A stretch of DNA of 64,000 bases from Rhodospirillaceae bacterium bin65. Lineage in GTDB: Bacteria > Pseudomonadota > Alphaproteobacteria > Bin65. Of this stretch, positions 35,321-44,323 are shown piece after piece. The notes beneath the pieces are model-generated. The model did no database searches and was not told the DNA's origin. It saw nothing but the letters and a program-made list of their open reading frames with translations. A program made the position numbers and the translations under genes. The stretch spans positions 1 through 64,000 of the forward strand of contig MPMX01000004.1 in NCBI GenBank assembly GCA_002238725.1, in the 5' to 3' direction. Within the stretch, counting starts at the first letter, position 1, and the number at the start of each line of letters is the position of its first letter.

Positions 35321-38109
35321 TTTTATCGCTTTGAGTACTTGTGACAATATTTCGAATTGCTTAGAAATGCACACACTGCGCCACCTTGGAAAGCAAATCC
35401 AATCTAATTGGGAGTAAATTATGTTACCTAGAATTAAAAAAGAATATCTTGACGGTCGGTTAATGCTATTTCTTGGCGCAGGCGCTTCTGCCGGTTCTTT
35501 AGATTATTCGGGAAATCCTATTCCACTCGGCAACACTTTAGCAAAAGAACTTGCTGAAGAAATTGGATGGAACTATAATAATGAACCGTTGAGTGTTGTG
35601 TATTCCGCATTCGAATCCCAAAACTCGGCCAAACTATATCAATATTTGCAATATCGCCTAACTAATACAAAACCTTCTAAAGCATATCTTTCAATCACCC
35701 GGTATCCTTGGTCTCGAATTTACACTACAAATATTGACGACTGCCTTGAGCGTGCAATAAAAAGCAAGTCCTCCCAAAGATTGAATTCATTTAATTTTGC
35801 TTCAAATCTGGAAGAGATAGATACATTATTTCAAACTGTTCAATTGATTAAACTGAATGGATGTACAAATAACCCAAAAGATGGTTTCATTTTTTCTCCT
35901 CAAGAATATGGAGAAAAATCTTCTAGGCTCCCACCTTGGTACAGAGAGCTTGCTCAAAATTCAGGAAGTTATACTTTTCTTTATATAGGTTCTCGACTAA
36001 ACGAACCTATACTGCAGCATATTTTTGCTATGATGCGTGAAGAGCTTAGTCGTTCTCCCTTACAGGGGTATGTAATTACACCAAATGCTACAGAAATCGA
36101 AAAACATCATTTAAACTCCCTGAATCTCACACACATATCTGGAACCGTAGCTGATTTCGCTAACTGGATGAAACTAGAAATCCCCAAAGTGCCTTCGGAT
36201 TGGGATCTCGCTACGGCACGCAGACCTGAATACAAGCATTTAAAAGTCAAATTTACATTATCACAAAAACGCGCGATAAACAACGTCACTGTAGTTAGTC
36301 CCGACGCATTACCCCGTAATTTAGACGCTACGGACAGTGGTAGCATACGTAATTTCTACAAAGGATTCAAGCCAACTTGGAGGGATATCGTAGACGATGT
36401 ACCGGCAAGAATTTCCCAAATTGAACAATTTGTCGAAAAAATTAGAACTGAATCGAAAATAGGTAAATGTTTTGCTTAGGTGGGGCAAGCTGGAACGGGA
36501 AAGAGTACCGCATTAATGACAGCTGCATTGAATTTGAGCCAAGCGGATAATACTCCGGTATATTTCTTAAGAGAGGCAGTTTCTGACATTGAAAATGTAA
36601 TCCAAACACTTGAAGAATTAAATTCAGAGAAATATTTTCTTTTTATTGACAAAATTGACTCCATGCATTCATCCTTAGCGGAGTGCATCAATGACCGTAA
36701 GCTAAGAAATGGTTGCATAATTTTTTCTGAAAGAATTAATATTTGGACGAGACGAGTGCGAGATATCTTACGAGATCAGGTTTCAGGCAGTTTTACAGTC
36801 AAGAGGATTACCAGAAATGATGCAACGCTTATATTAGAGAAAATTCACCGTTTTGGTCCGTGGACCAGGTTAGAGAAGATGTCGGCGGCGGAAAGGATGA
36901 ATGAAATTTATAGACGCTCCGATAGGCAACTACTGATTGGATTACTTGAAGCAACTACTGGAATGGGGTTTGTTCAAATTATTAAAAATGACTACGCTAA
37001 CATTGGAGAAGACGAGTACAGAAAGTTTCTTGTTTTGGTTGGATTGGGAAGCATTCATAGATGTACGTCTAGCCCGAATATTGTCGGTCGAGCTGTTGGC
37101 AATTTGGGTATTGCGGATAATGTGAATTCGCTGATGTCGCAGGTGGAAGGCATTGTCGTAAATAGTCGCGGAAGACTTTCAGCCCGACACCCAGTTTACG
37201 TAAGGGAGCTCTTTGAAAAGGTTGTTGACCCGGATCTAGTCAAAGATTGCTTAATAGCTCTATTGTTGTCTTATGCGGATTATGAGTCACCTGTGGTGAA
37301 GAAAGTTGGTAAAGAAGATGGATCTATTTTTAAATCAATAATTAATCACCGTTTCGTTCGTGAGATGATGCAAGGCGATGTCGCTCGCGTAAAGAAAGTT
37401 TACGAGACGTTTGAAACCAAGTTTCATGTCGACGGGCTATATTGGTTGCAGTATGGGTTAGCTCTTCGCGGTTTTGGATATCACCGACAGGCACTAGATA
37501 TTCTGCGTACTGCGCGCCAGGCGTTTATTTCGCCGCAAATTGAACACGCCTATGGACAACAGCTGTTGATTATTGCTGAACATGTTGCATCAAAAGATGA
37601 CTATCTTCAGTATTTGAACGAAGCAATTTCAATCTTGGAAGAATTGAGTGTTGATGGATGGGAAGGAGATACTTATCCTATCGTATCCTTAGCGGAAGGA
37701 CATATTAGGGTTGCTATGAAATTTCTAGGAGTTGAGGAAGCTCGCTCAAAGGCGAGATCTTATTGCAATACACTTTTAGCAGCCAAGAAAAAAATCCGGA
37801 TGAACGACTAAACAGAGCTATTACGCATCTTATGAAATTTGCAACTACAGGAATATTGGAGGAAAAATATAGGCTGGAAAAAATGGATTTTGATTAGATC
37901 TATTTGTGGATCATTCGTGTGGGAATGTGCAGTGGCGAAAATCGTGAGTAGGTGGAATATGCGAGGTAATTCGGTTGATTTAAAACAAAAGAATTTTTCG
38001 AATACATATTTGTTTCATTTTACTTATGCCAGACAATTTTGCTTCTTTCTGCTTCATTTTCATCATCCCTTTACTTTTCTCCACCGCAGTCTTCGCTGGT
38101 TTGTAGTGG
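35321..38109. other. AT-rich inserted segment (defence-gene cargo)
   Basis: From the RidA stop to the M48 remnant the DNA is strikingly AT-rich compared with both flanks and uses codons rare elsewhere in the window (ATA, AAA, TTA, AAT). It contains the SIR2-STAND gene and about 300 bases of apparently non-coding tail (37812-38109). No integrase, transposase, inverted repeat or target duplication was found at its edges. A candidate promoter TTGTGA-N17-TAGAAA lies about 60-90 bases before the gene. Confidence 0.75.
35421..37811 (+). pseudogene. SIR2-STAND-type antiphage NTPase gene interrupted by one amber codon
   Basis: One frame of 797 codons is cut only by TAG at 36477-36479. Part one (352 residues) is a SIR2-like NADase domain: LFLGAGAS (residues 16-23), YTTNIDD (101-107), and KLNGC where KLHG is usual. 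Part two (443 residues) begins VGQAGTGKST, a Walker A, with Walker B YFLFIDKID and a helical, TPR-like C-terminus. If TAG were TTG the junction would read KCFALVGQAGTGKST, a normal strand plus P-loop, so a single substitution explains the break. GGGAG precedes the start. Related proteins sense phage and deplete NAD+. It is either dead, dependent on amber suppression, or split into two polypeptides (the second frame opens with GTG). Confidence 0.85.
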
Positions 38110-38271
38110 AACCCCATCACCGGCAAGAAGGAGTTTGCGGCTAATTCGATGCGGGACGAAATCGACCTCGGGAATCAGCATTGCCGGCTGCGGCAGCAGG
38201 CCCAGGGCGGCGCCTTGAGGAAGGACCCGTGGCTCGCCGCCTATGTCCGACGGGTTGACCCGCCGTCCTGA
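38110..38271 (+). pseudogene. Fragment of a duplicated M48 peptidase gene
   Basis: Translation NPITGKKEFAANSMRDEIDL, then GNQHCRLRQQAQGGALRKDP and LAAYVRRV, matches the intact M48 lipoprotein protease at 39306 (NPVTGEREFAPYSTRDEIDL and so on) over about 48 residues. It then loses similarity and stops. The signal peptide side is missing, ending where the AT-rich segment begins. So a second M48 copy existed here and was truncated, probably at the insertion. Confidence 0.85.
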
Positions 38272-38292
38272 AATTTTCGCCCGGATACCCCG

Positions 38293-38832
38293 TTAAACGA
38301 GACCGGACCGCTGTTCCGGCAATTCAGCGAACGATCCAGGGTTTTCTCCTCCATAGGTCGACCGGCCGAACGTCCTGACGGCAGTGTAGATCAGCCGCAC
38401 CTGGTGGCCGGGAACCTTGGCGGCAATCATGGCGGCCCGGTACACTTCGTCGGCGAAGCGCCGGTCTTCGTGTCGCGGTTTCCGGTCCGCTTCGTCTTCG
38501 AGATACTGCCACGCCACGTACAGGTAATCGTGCACGATCGTGGCCTCCAGGTACGGCCCGATCCGGCGGATGCCGGCGAGGGCGGCGATCGTCGGCGCCG
38601 AAACCAGATCGGACAGAAAGCCTGCGGGAACCTCAATCTGCCGTTCGTCGCCACCGTCCAGCCGGAAACCGACCCGGTACGGCTCCGCAACGATATACTC
38701 GGCGTCGATGCCGTCGTCCGGCCGCAGCAGCAGCGCCTCGACCTCCCGTCTCAGCACGAGCGGCGTCAGGTAGGCGAAGTCCGCGATCTCCGTCCACGGC
38801 TCCTGCAGATAGGGGTTCGGCACCGTGACCAT
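38293..38832 (-). CDS. DUF1353 family protein
   Basis: A 179-residue protein with the DUF1353 blocks VPAGFLSDLVSAPTIAALAG and EATIVHDYLYVAWQ, normally found in phage-derived or small enzymes of unknown function with a His-Asp pair (VHDYLY). The C-terminus contains YRAAMIAAKVPGHQVRLIYTAVRTFG. It lies between the truncated and intact M48 copies on the opposite strand. Confidence 0.8.
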   Translation of the reverse strand: MVTVPNPYLQEPWTEIADFAYLTPLVLRREVEALLLRPDDGIDAEYIVAEPYRVGFRLDGGDERQIEVPAGFLSDLVSAPTIAALAGIRRIGPYLEATIVHDYLYVAWQYLEDEADRKPRHEDRRFADEVYRAAMIAAKVPGHQVRLIYTAVRTFGRSTYGGENPGSFAELPEQRSGLV

Positions 38833-38978
38833 ATCCGTCTTTTCCGTGCCCGGCGGGAAACCGGCATCCTACGTCTTATACTCCGGCCGACCAACCGGAT
38901 AGCGGAGGCCGGACTCGCCGGCCCGGACGGGTGGGTTGCGCGTCAGTATGGCCTCGACCGTTCGCTCAATCCCCTCCC

Positions 38979-39158
38979 GTCATTTCGACCGGAGCCCCGA
39001 ATGCAATTCGGGGCGGAGCGGAGAAATCCGCCCGATGCTGTGCCCCGCTCCACGCGCCGCGCTTCGGTACCAGCGGAGCGCCGTACAGATTTCTCCGCTG
39101 CGCCGCCCCATCGACTTCGCTCAGGACGGGCTCTCCGGGCGGCTTCGGTCGAAATGAC
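38979..39158. repeat. GTCATTTCGAC...GTCGAAATGAC palindromic repeat
   Basis: A 180-base inverted-repeat unit. Outer arms GTCATTTCGACCGGAGC and CTTCGGTCGAAATGAC, inner arms GGAGAAATCC and AGATTTCTCC. It includes a CATCGACTTCGCTCAGGAC element of the family at 175/274. A decayed copy is at 14173-14293. The rest of the 473-base gap (38833-39305) shows no gene. Confidence 0.75.
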
Positions 39159-39305
39159 GGATGGAGGGGAGACGGGCGCCGGATCGAAAAGTCCTCGACG
39201 ATGACAATCACCTCGTACGAGCGATAATTGAAAGGGTTCAAAACGGGAACACATAGTGTTAGGAGTCATCTTGACACTCCCGGCATTCGAGCGTGGAGGA
39301 GACGC

Positions 39306-40907
39306 ATGACCGCCGCAATGCCCCGCCCGAACTGCGCGTTCCGGCGCATTGGAACGCTCCCGCTCGCTATCCTCCTCGCGGCTGCGGTCCTCGCCGGCTG
39401 CTCGAAGAATCCGGTTACCGGCGAGCGGGAGTTTGCGCCCTATTCGACGCGGGACGAGATCGACCTCGGCAAGCAGCATTACCGGCCGCTGCAGCAGGCC
39501 CAGGGCGGGCGATTCAGGACGGACCCTAAACTGGCCGCCTATGTCCGGCGGGTCGGGCAGCGGGTCGCCCGCAAGAGCGACCGGACGAAGCTGCCCTACG
39601 AGTTCGTCGTCATCAACAACGGCACGCCCAACGCCTGGGCGCTGCCCGGCGGCAAGATCGCCGTCAACCGCGGCCTGCTGCTTGAAATGGAGAACGAGGC
39701 CGAGCTCGCCGCCGTGCTGTCCCACGAAGTCGTCCACGCCGCAGCGCGCCACGGCGGCCAGGCGCTGACCCGCAACCTGCTGTTCGGCGCCGCGCAGATC
39801 GCCATCGCGCTCTCCGGCCGGAAATCGCGCCACATCAACTACATTCTCGGCGGCACCGGCCTCGCCTTCACGCTGATCAACCGCAGCTATGGCCGGGACG
39901 CCGAGCGCGAGGCCGACTTCTACGGCATGAAATACATGCACAGGGCGGGCTACGACACGCGCGCCGCGGTCACCCTCCAGCAGAAGTTCCTGGCGCTCAG
40001 CAAGGGGCGGCGGCAGGACTGGCTGACCGGCCTGTTCGCGACCCATCCGCCGTCCAAGGAGCGGGTCAGGAACAACCGCAAGGCGCTCACAAAGTACCCG
40101 CCCGGCGGCGATTTCGGCCGCAAGCGCTACGATACGCAGCTTGCCTGGCTGCGCACGCGCAAGCCGGCCTACGCCGCGGCGGACAAGGCGAAGGCCGTGA
40201 TGACAGCCGCGCCGGCGAGTGCGCTGCCCCTGATCGAAAAAGCCATCGCCCGGGTGCCGCAGGAGGCGCAGTTCCACGGCCTCAAGGGCCAGATCCTCGC
40301 CCGCATGGGCCGCTACGAGGCGGCCGTCGCGGCCTACGATAGCGCGATCCGTCGTGACGCCAGTTATTACGAGCACTATCTCGGCCGCGGCCTCGCCCTG
40401 TCGGCGCTGGGCAACGGCGCCCGGTCGGCGAGCGATCTCAAATACAGCTATGCCCTCCTGCCGACCTCGTTGGCCGGATACGCCCTGGGCAACCTCCAGC
40501 TGGAAAGCGGCGACCGGTCCGGCGCCAAGAGCCTGTTCCAGGCCGCGGTCAACGCCAGGGGCGATGTCGGCGAGGCGGCGCGAGCGCGCTATGCGATGCT
40601 GGACATCGCGGAAAATCCCGGCCGCTACGTCTCGGCGCAGCCGGTCTTCCGCTTCCGGCGGCTCATCGTGCAGGTGACCAACCGGACGGGCTACCGCCTC
40701 TCCGGCATCACGGTGAGCCTGAGCGGCAGCGTCGGCAACCGGCCGATCTGGAACCGGCTCACCCTGTCGAGCCTGGGCGCCCGCGGTTCGTTCGATCTCG
40801 ACGCCGGGGTCGTCGTCGGCCCGAAGGAAAAAGCAAAGGCCGAAGCCAGGGTCGTCCGCGCCCGTATTCCGGGCGATGTCCGGCAGGTGCAGCGCTTTTA
40901 TCCGTAG
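39306..40907 (+). CDS. M48-family metalloprotease lipoprotein with TPR repeats (BepA-like)
   Basis: A 533-residue periplasmic zinc peptidase/chaperone. The signal LPLAILLAAAVLAGC has a lipobox (Cys at about residue 32). The zinc motif is SHEVVHAAARHGG (HExxH), with the third ligand in ERE.ADFYGMKYM. The C-terminal half has TPR-like helices (AQFHGLKGQILARMGRYEAA) and a final beta domain. BepA/YfgC relatives degrade or help assemble outer-membrane proteins. GGAGGAG lies 5 bases before the ATG. A truncated paralogue is at 38110. Confidence 0.9.
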   Translation: MTAAMPRPNCAFRRIGTLPLAILLAAAVLAGCSKNPVTGEREFAPYSTRDEIDLGKQHYRPLQQAQGGRFRTDPKLAAYVRRVGQRVARKSDRTKLPYEFVVINNGTPNAWALPGGKIAVNRGLLLEMENEAELAAVLSHEVVHAAARHGGQALTRNLLFGAAQIAIALSGRKSRHINYILGGTGLAFTLINRSYGRDAEREADFYGMKYMHRAGYDTRAAVTLQQKFLALSKGRRQDWLTGLFATHPPSKERVRNNRKALTKYPPGGDFGRKRYDTQLAWLRTRKPAYAAADKAKAVMTAAPASALPLIEKAIARVPQEAQFHGLKGQILARMGRYEAAVAAYDSAIRRDASYYEHYLGRGLALSALGNGARSASDLKYSYALLPTSLAGYALGNLQLESGDRSGAKSLFQAAVNARGDVGEAARARYAMLDIAENPGRYVSAQPVFRFRRLIVQVTNRTGYRLSGITVSLSGSVGNRPIWNRLTLSSLGARGSFDLDAGVVVGPKEKAKAEARVVRARIPGDVRQVQRFYP

Positions 40908-40962
40908 CGACGGCGCGGACAGGCGAAGATTCGGCCGGAGCGGTTTTTTGTCCGGTGAATTT

Positions 40963-40987
40963 GTAGGGGAGGGTTTGAAACCTCCCT
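40963..40987 (+). repeat. Half copy of the GGGTTTGAAACC repeat
   Basis: GTAGGGGAGGGTTTGAAACC followed by TCCCT; the right arm is incomplete. Same family as 24426-24454. The 263-base gap around it otherwise holds only the integrase promoter candidate. Confidence 0.65.
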
Positions 40988-41136
40988 GTCATATAGGGAC
41001 GTGAGTGCACACAAATGCGCTCCAATAGACAATTAATGCCATGTTTCAAGATGTTACCTCTTCGCAATGATGCCATGTAGAGCCAGACAGGTATGATCGA
41101 CAGACCCCGGTTTCCTTTCATGTGTTGATCTTCGGG

Positions 41137-41164
41137 TTGACTGGATCGCCCTGCGGTGTAGAGT
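41137..41164 (+). promoter_or_regulatory. Candidate promoter giving a leaderless integrase mRNA
   Basis: TTGACT (41137-41142), 16-base spacer, TAGAGT (41159-41164). Transcription would start at about 41171, which is the A of the integrase ATG. No Shine-Dalgarno sequence precedes that ATG, consistent with leaderless translation. Confidence 0.45.
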
Positions 41165-41170
41165 CGACCC

Positions 41171-42403
41171 ATGGAAAGTCACAGCGCAAAACGCATCGCG
41201 AGGGTCAAGCTCACACTCACCAAGCGCACTGTCGACGCGCTGGAGCCTGAAGAGAGGCCTTGGATCGCCTGGGACGACAAGCTGACCGGTTTCGGCTGCC
41301 GGGTCCAGCCCTCGGGCACGAAGTCCTTCATCGTCAACTACCGGGCCGGCGACGGCGGGCGCAAGGCGCCCAACAAGCGCGTCGTCGTCGGCCGCTACGG
41401 CCGGGTCACCCCCGACCGGGCGCGACGCCTGGCCCAGGAACTGCTGGGCCGGGTCGCCGGCGGCGGCGACCCCGCCGGAGCGCGCGCAGGGGCGCGCGCC
41501 CTGCCGACCCTCGGGGACGCCTGCACGGAGTATATCGAGGCCGGGAATGGGCGGTCGGCGGCGACCCAGCGGGCCTATCGGCGTTATACGGACCTCTATC
41601 TTGGCGACTGGCTCAGGCGTCCGCTCGACGCGATCGGCCGCCGGGATGTCGAGGCCCGGTTCCATACGATCACCGAGCGCCATGGCAGGATGCCGGCCAA
41701 CCAGTGCCTGTCCTTCCTGCGCTCGGTCTACCGCCGGCCCTGCGTCGACCACGAGGACCTGCGCAATCCGGTCGAGCAGTGGCTGGCCGCGGGCGGGCGC
41801 TACCACCGCAAGACGCGGCGGCGGATCTCGGCGCCGGCCGAGGTGTTGCCGCGCTGGCGCAACGGCATCGAGGCCGCGGTGGTCAACCCGGTGCACCGAG
41901 ACCTGCTGCTGTTCGGCCTCTACACCGGCATGCGCCGGGGCGAGATCATGGCGCTGGCCTGGGATCGGGTCGATCTGGAGGCCGGTCTGTTCAGAGTCGA
42001 AGAGACCAAGACCGGGGTGCCGCTGGAGCTTCCTGTCACGCGTCAGCTCGGGGACATCCTCGCCGGGCGCCGGGCGGACAGCGCCAGCATGCCGGCGAAG
42101 CTTCAGGGATGGGTATTTCCGTCGCCGACGAGCCTTTCGGGACATGTCGAGGAGTTGCACCAGCACTACGTCCCAATCACGGAGGCCGGCGGCGCGAAGT
42201 TCTGGTTCCACGGCCTGCGCAACGCTTTCATCACCGTGGCCGAGCGCGAGTTGATGCTGCCGCGCTCCCTGACCAAGCGGCTGGTCAACCATGCGAGGCC
42301 CGGCGACGTGACCGAGGGCTACGCCGCCGACTGGACGGTCGTGCAGCTGCGCGAACCGGCACAGCGGATCGCGGACAGGATCGATGTGCTGGCGGGATGT
42401 TGA
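41171..42403 (+). CDS. Tyrosine recombinase (phage/island integrase with arm-binding domain)
   Basis: A 410-residue integrase. The N-terminal arm-binding domain (KLTLTKRTVDALE...GFGCRVQPSGTKSFIVNYR) is that of P4/DUF4102-like island integrases. The catalytic domain has GLYTGMRRGEIM (Arg), HGLRNAF (His-Arg), VNHA (second His position) and EGYAADW with the nucleophilic Tyr near residue 393. The ATG is the only start that keeps the arm domain and has no ribosome-binding site. It is not beside a tRNA; a tRNA-fMet 3' fragment lies 1.5 kb downstream and may mark the end of its former element. Confidence 0.9.
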   Translation: MESHSAKRIARVKLTLTKRTVDALEPEERPWIAWDDKLTGFGCRVQPSGTKSFIVNYRAGDGGRKAPNKRVVVGRYGRVTPDRARRLAQELLGRVAGGGDPAGARAGARALPTLGDACTEYIEAGNGRSAATQRAYRRYTDLYLGDWLRRPLDAIGRRDVEARFHTITERHGRMPANQCLSFLRSVYRRPCVDHEDLRNPVEQWLAAGGRYHRKTRRRISAPAEVLPRWRNGIEAAVVNPVHRDLLLFGLYTGMRRGEIMALAWDRVDLEAGLFRVEETKTGVPLELPVTRQLGDILAGRRADSASMPAKLQGWVFPSPTSLSGHVEELHQHYVPITEAGGAKFWFHGLRNAFITVAERELMLPRSLTKRLVNHARPGDVTEGYAADWTVVQLREPAQRIADRIDVLAGC

Positions 42404-42614
42404 GGTCAACGGCTCTTTGGCAACGGTTGCGCAGGGTGATCCATCGAAAGATCCAAGCGATTAGGGGTGTGGATGTTAACTCAATGCATTGCCGCCGAAG
42501 GCTGTCCGCCTTGATCATGTTTTCGGTGACGTACGAGTTTATGTGTCAGCGGTGGGAGGGCGTACTCCCTGTGGTTAGCCAACAACCATTCAAAGGAGCC
42601 CCGGCCGTCGTAGC

Positions 42615-43575
42615 CTACTCGCGCTTGGCGCCGAACGCTCCGAGGATTCCGTCGCGGCTGAACACGCCGCCGACCTCCTCATGTTCCGGCCCATAGAACT
42701 GACCCCGAAGCCGAGCGCCATTGAACACGCCATTCCTCACCGCGAGATCGTTCCACGCCATATCGGCGCGAGACATCCCCGTGTCTTCGTCTCGGATGTT
42801 GGTGAAGGCGACGTCAACCTGCGGTCGCGCTAGGTCGGCAATGCCGATTATGGCATCGCCTGAAACCCTGTTGCCCAGGCGCGGGCTGTCGCTGATGTCC
42901 ACGCCAGCCATCGCACCGTTCCACGTTGCGCTCCTGGTAATGGGCGTGGGGTTGGTCTCAATCGCATTGCCGACCGAGTACGCATCGGGAAACCAGCTTC
43001 TGCTAATTGTTATATTCCTGGTGGTGATTGTGCTCACATGAACGTTGAAGAAACTGTGGTTCAGCCAGCCGCCATAGCTGGAAGCGTCGAAAGTGTCGCC
43101 GGAGCGACGCGCCCTCACGAGCGAGACCCCGTTGCGGGAGGCTACCGGCTCATACGTCAGGCCGCTGATTTCCAGCTCATCGAGAGCTGTGTCGTCGCGG
43201 AGAGGATGGGTCTCGATCAGACCGCCAAGTACGAAGGCGAGACAGGTGGAGTCGTCACCGCAAGGGCCAGCCTGCGCGCGGATAACGCTATCAGAGAGAT
43301 CGAGCAACCTTGTCGCCGCATCCTCAAAGCTCTCCGGGACCGGCGGTGGCAATGGTTCATCATTCGGGTCCGGCTCGGGTGTCTCGTTGTCGTCCGGATA
43401 GCCATCAGGCTCCGGGTCGGCGGGCGCTTGGCCGTGATCGGGGTCGAGATCCTCAGCCGGGAGTGGCGGCTGTTGTACAGGTTGTTGCGAAGCGGCGACG
43501 GTTGGTCCGCCCCCACCGCCCGCTGCAGGCGGCGAGAAACAGCAAGCTCGTCGCGGCCGCGAGGGCGGCAATCAT
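42615..43575 (-). pseudogene. TbpB-like surface lipoprotein gene with a frameshift in its lipobox region
   Basis: The main frame encodes a Pro/Glu-rich spacer (residues about 25-75) and a beta-barrel domain ending GVFSRDGILGAFGAKRE after QFYGPEHEEVGG, the signature of transferrin-binding-protein-like lipoproteins. That frame starts at a TTG (43571) with no signal. One base out of frame, ATG at 43575 encodes MIAALAAATSLLFLAACSG, a clean lipoprotein signal. Both join if one G is removed from a G-rich run (43508-43521), giving LAACSGGGGGPT. So the gene is either frameshifted or phase-variable by slippage. Surface lipoproteins of this type bind host proteins or metals. Confidence 0.75.
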
Positions 43576-44323
43576 TGAATTGTCATGCCAATAAACGACC
43601 GCAATAAAGGGTATAATACCTATATCGACAATATTTCATTGTTTTTCATCATTTTTTTGTTCCTATATTTTCGCTGTAGTTCCGTTATTTCTGTTGCGTA
43701 ATCAATTCGCAAGCGAATTCACTCAAACGCTGGCGCACCGGCGCGCGCAGCTGCCCCCAAGACTCTGCTGGTGCCCGAGTATAACGAACAGGGTCTAAGA
43801 AGAAAACCTGTCGTAATGGCCGGATAGCGGCCATAGCCGACTCCTCGACCCGACTCGCGTAGATCCTGACAAGTCGCGAAGCATCGTTTTTCCTGTCGAG
43901 GCATGTCGAAAACGGAACACAGTTGGCAGCATTCACAACCTGAAGGTCGCAGGTTCGAATCCTGGCCCGGCCGCGCCCGAGACCGGCATTCGCGAGAAGG
44001 GAGGGTCAGTCTTAGTCGTTCCGGAGCCGATGCCCGTCGACTCCAGGATCGTGCCGAGACTGCCGCGCGGCGTGAACTGAAGTGCGCCGCGGCTGGGTCC
44101 GTGGAAGAGCGCAGAGCATCCGATCAGGTCTCGGATCGCCGCCGCTGGATCTCGCTCTACCGGATCATGGACTGTCGCGAGACGAGCACCCGCCAGGCGG
44201 TTATTAGCGGCGAAATTCCGGTGGAAACGGTGATATGTTGATCGGCGTGAAGTCCGATTTTGGCTGCGACGTCAAGGCCTCGAATTCGGCTTCGAGAAAA
44301 TCCGGGAAATGTGAGGTCCGTCG
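43572..44323. other. Gene-poor gap with a tRNA fragment
   Basis: Apart from the tRNA-like fragment near 43934-43972 I see no convincing gene in 752 bases. An 83-residue minus-strand frame (43685-43936) overlaps the tRNA fragment and has no recognisable domain. The first 120 bases are AT-rich and may hold the promoter of the TbpB-like gene. Confidence 0.5.
43934..43972 (+). pseudogene. 3' half of a tRNA, resembling initiator tRNA-Met
   Basis: CACAACCTGAAGGTCGCAGG and TTCGAATCCTGGCCCGG reproduce the anticodon 3' arm, variable loop and T arm of a tRNA; CATAACC(T/C)GAAGGTCGCAGG is typical of tRNA-fMet. There is no 5' half, the acceptor strand is altered and CCA is absent. Such half-tRNAs are left by integration of islands at tRNA 3' ends. 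No matching complete tRNA is in the window. Confidence 0.6.

Noticed and set aside
37839-38144. A 101-residue plus-strand frame after the SIR2-STAND gene
   Set aside because: Composition is like translated AT-rich non-coding DNA, and it crosses the junction into the M48 remnant in the wrong frame.
43685-43936. An 83-residue minus-strand frame
   Set aside because: It overlaps the tRNA fragment and has no recognisable family; it may be a remnant but I cannot support it as a gene.
43934-43972. A complete tRNA gene
   Set aside because: Only the anticodon 3' arm to T arm is present; there is no D arm, no acceptor pairing and no CCA.
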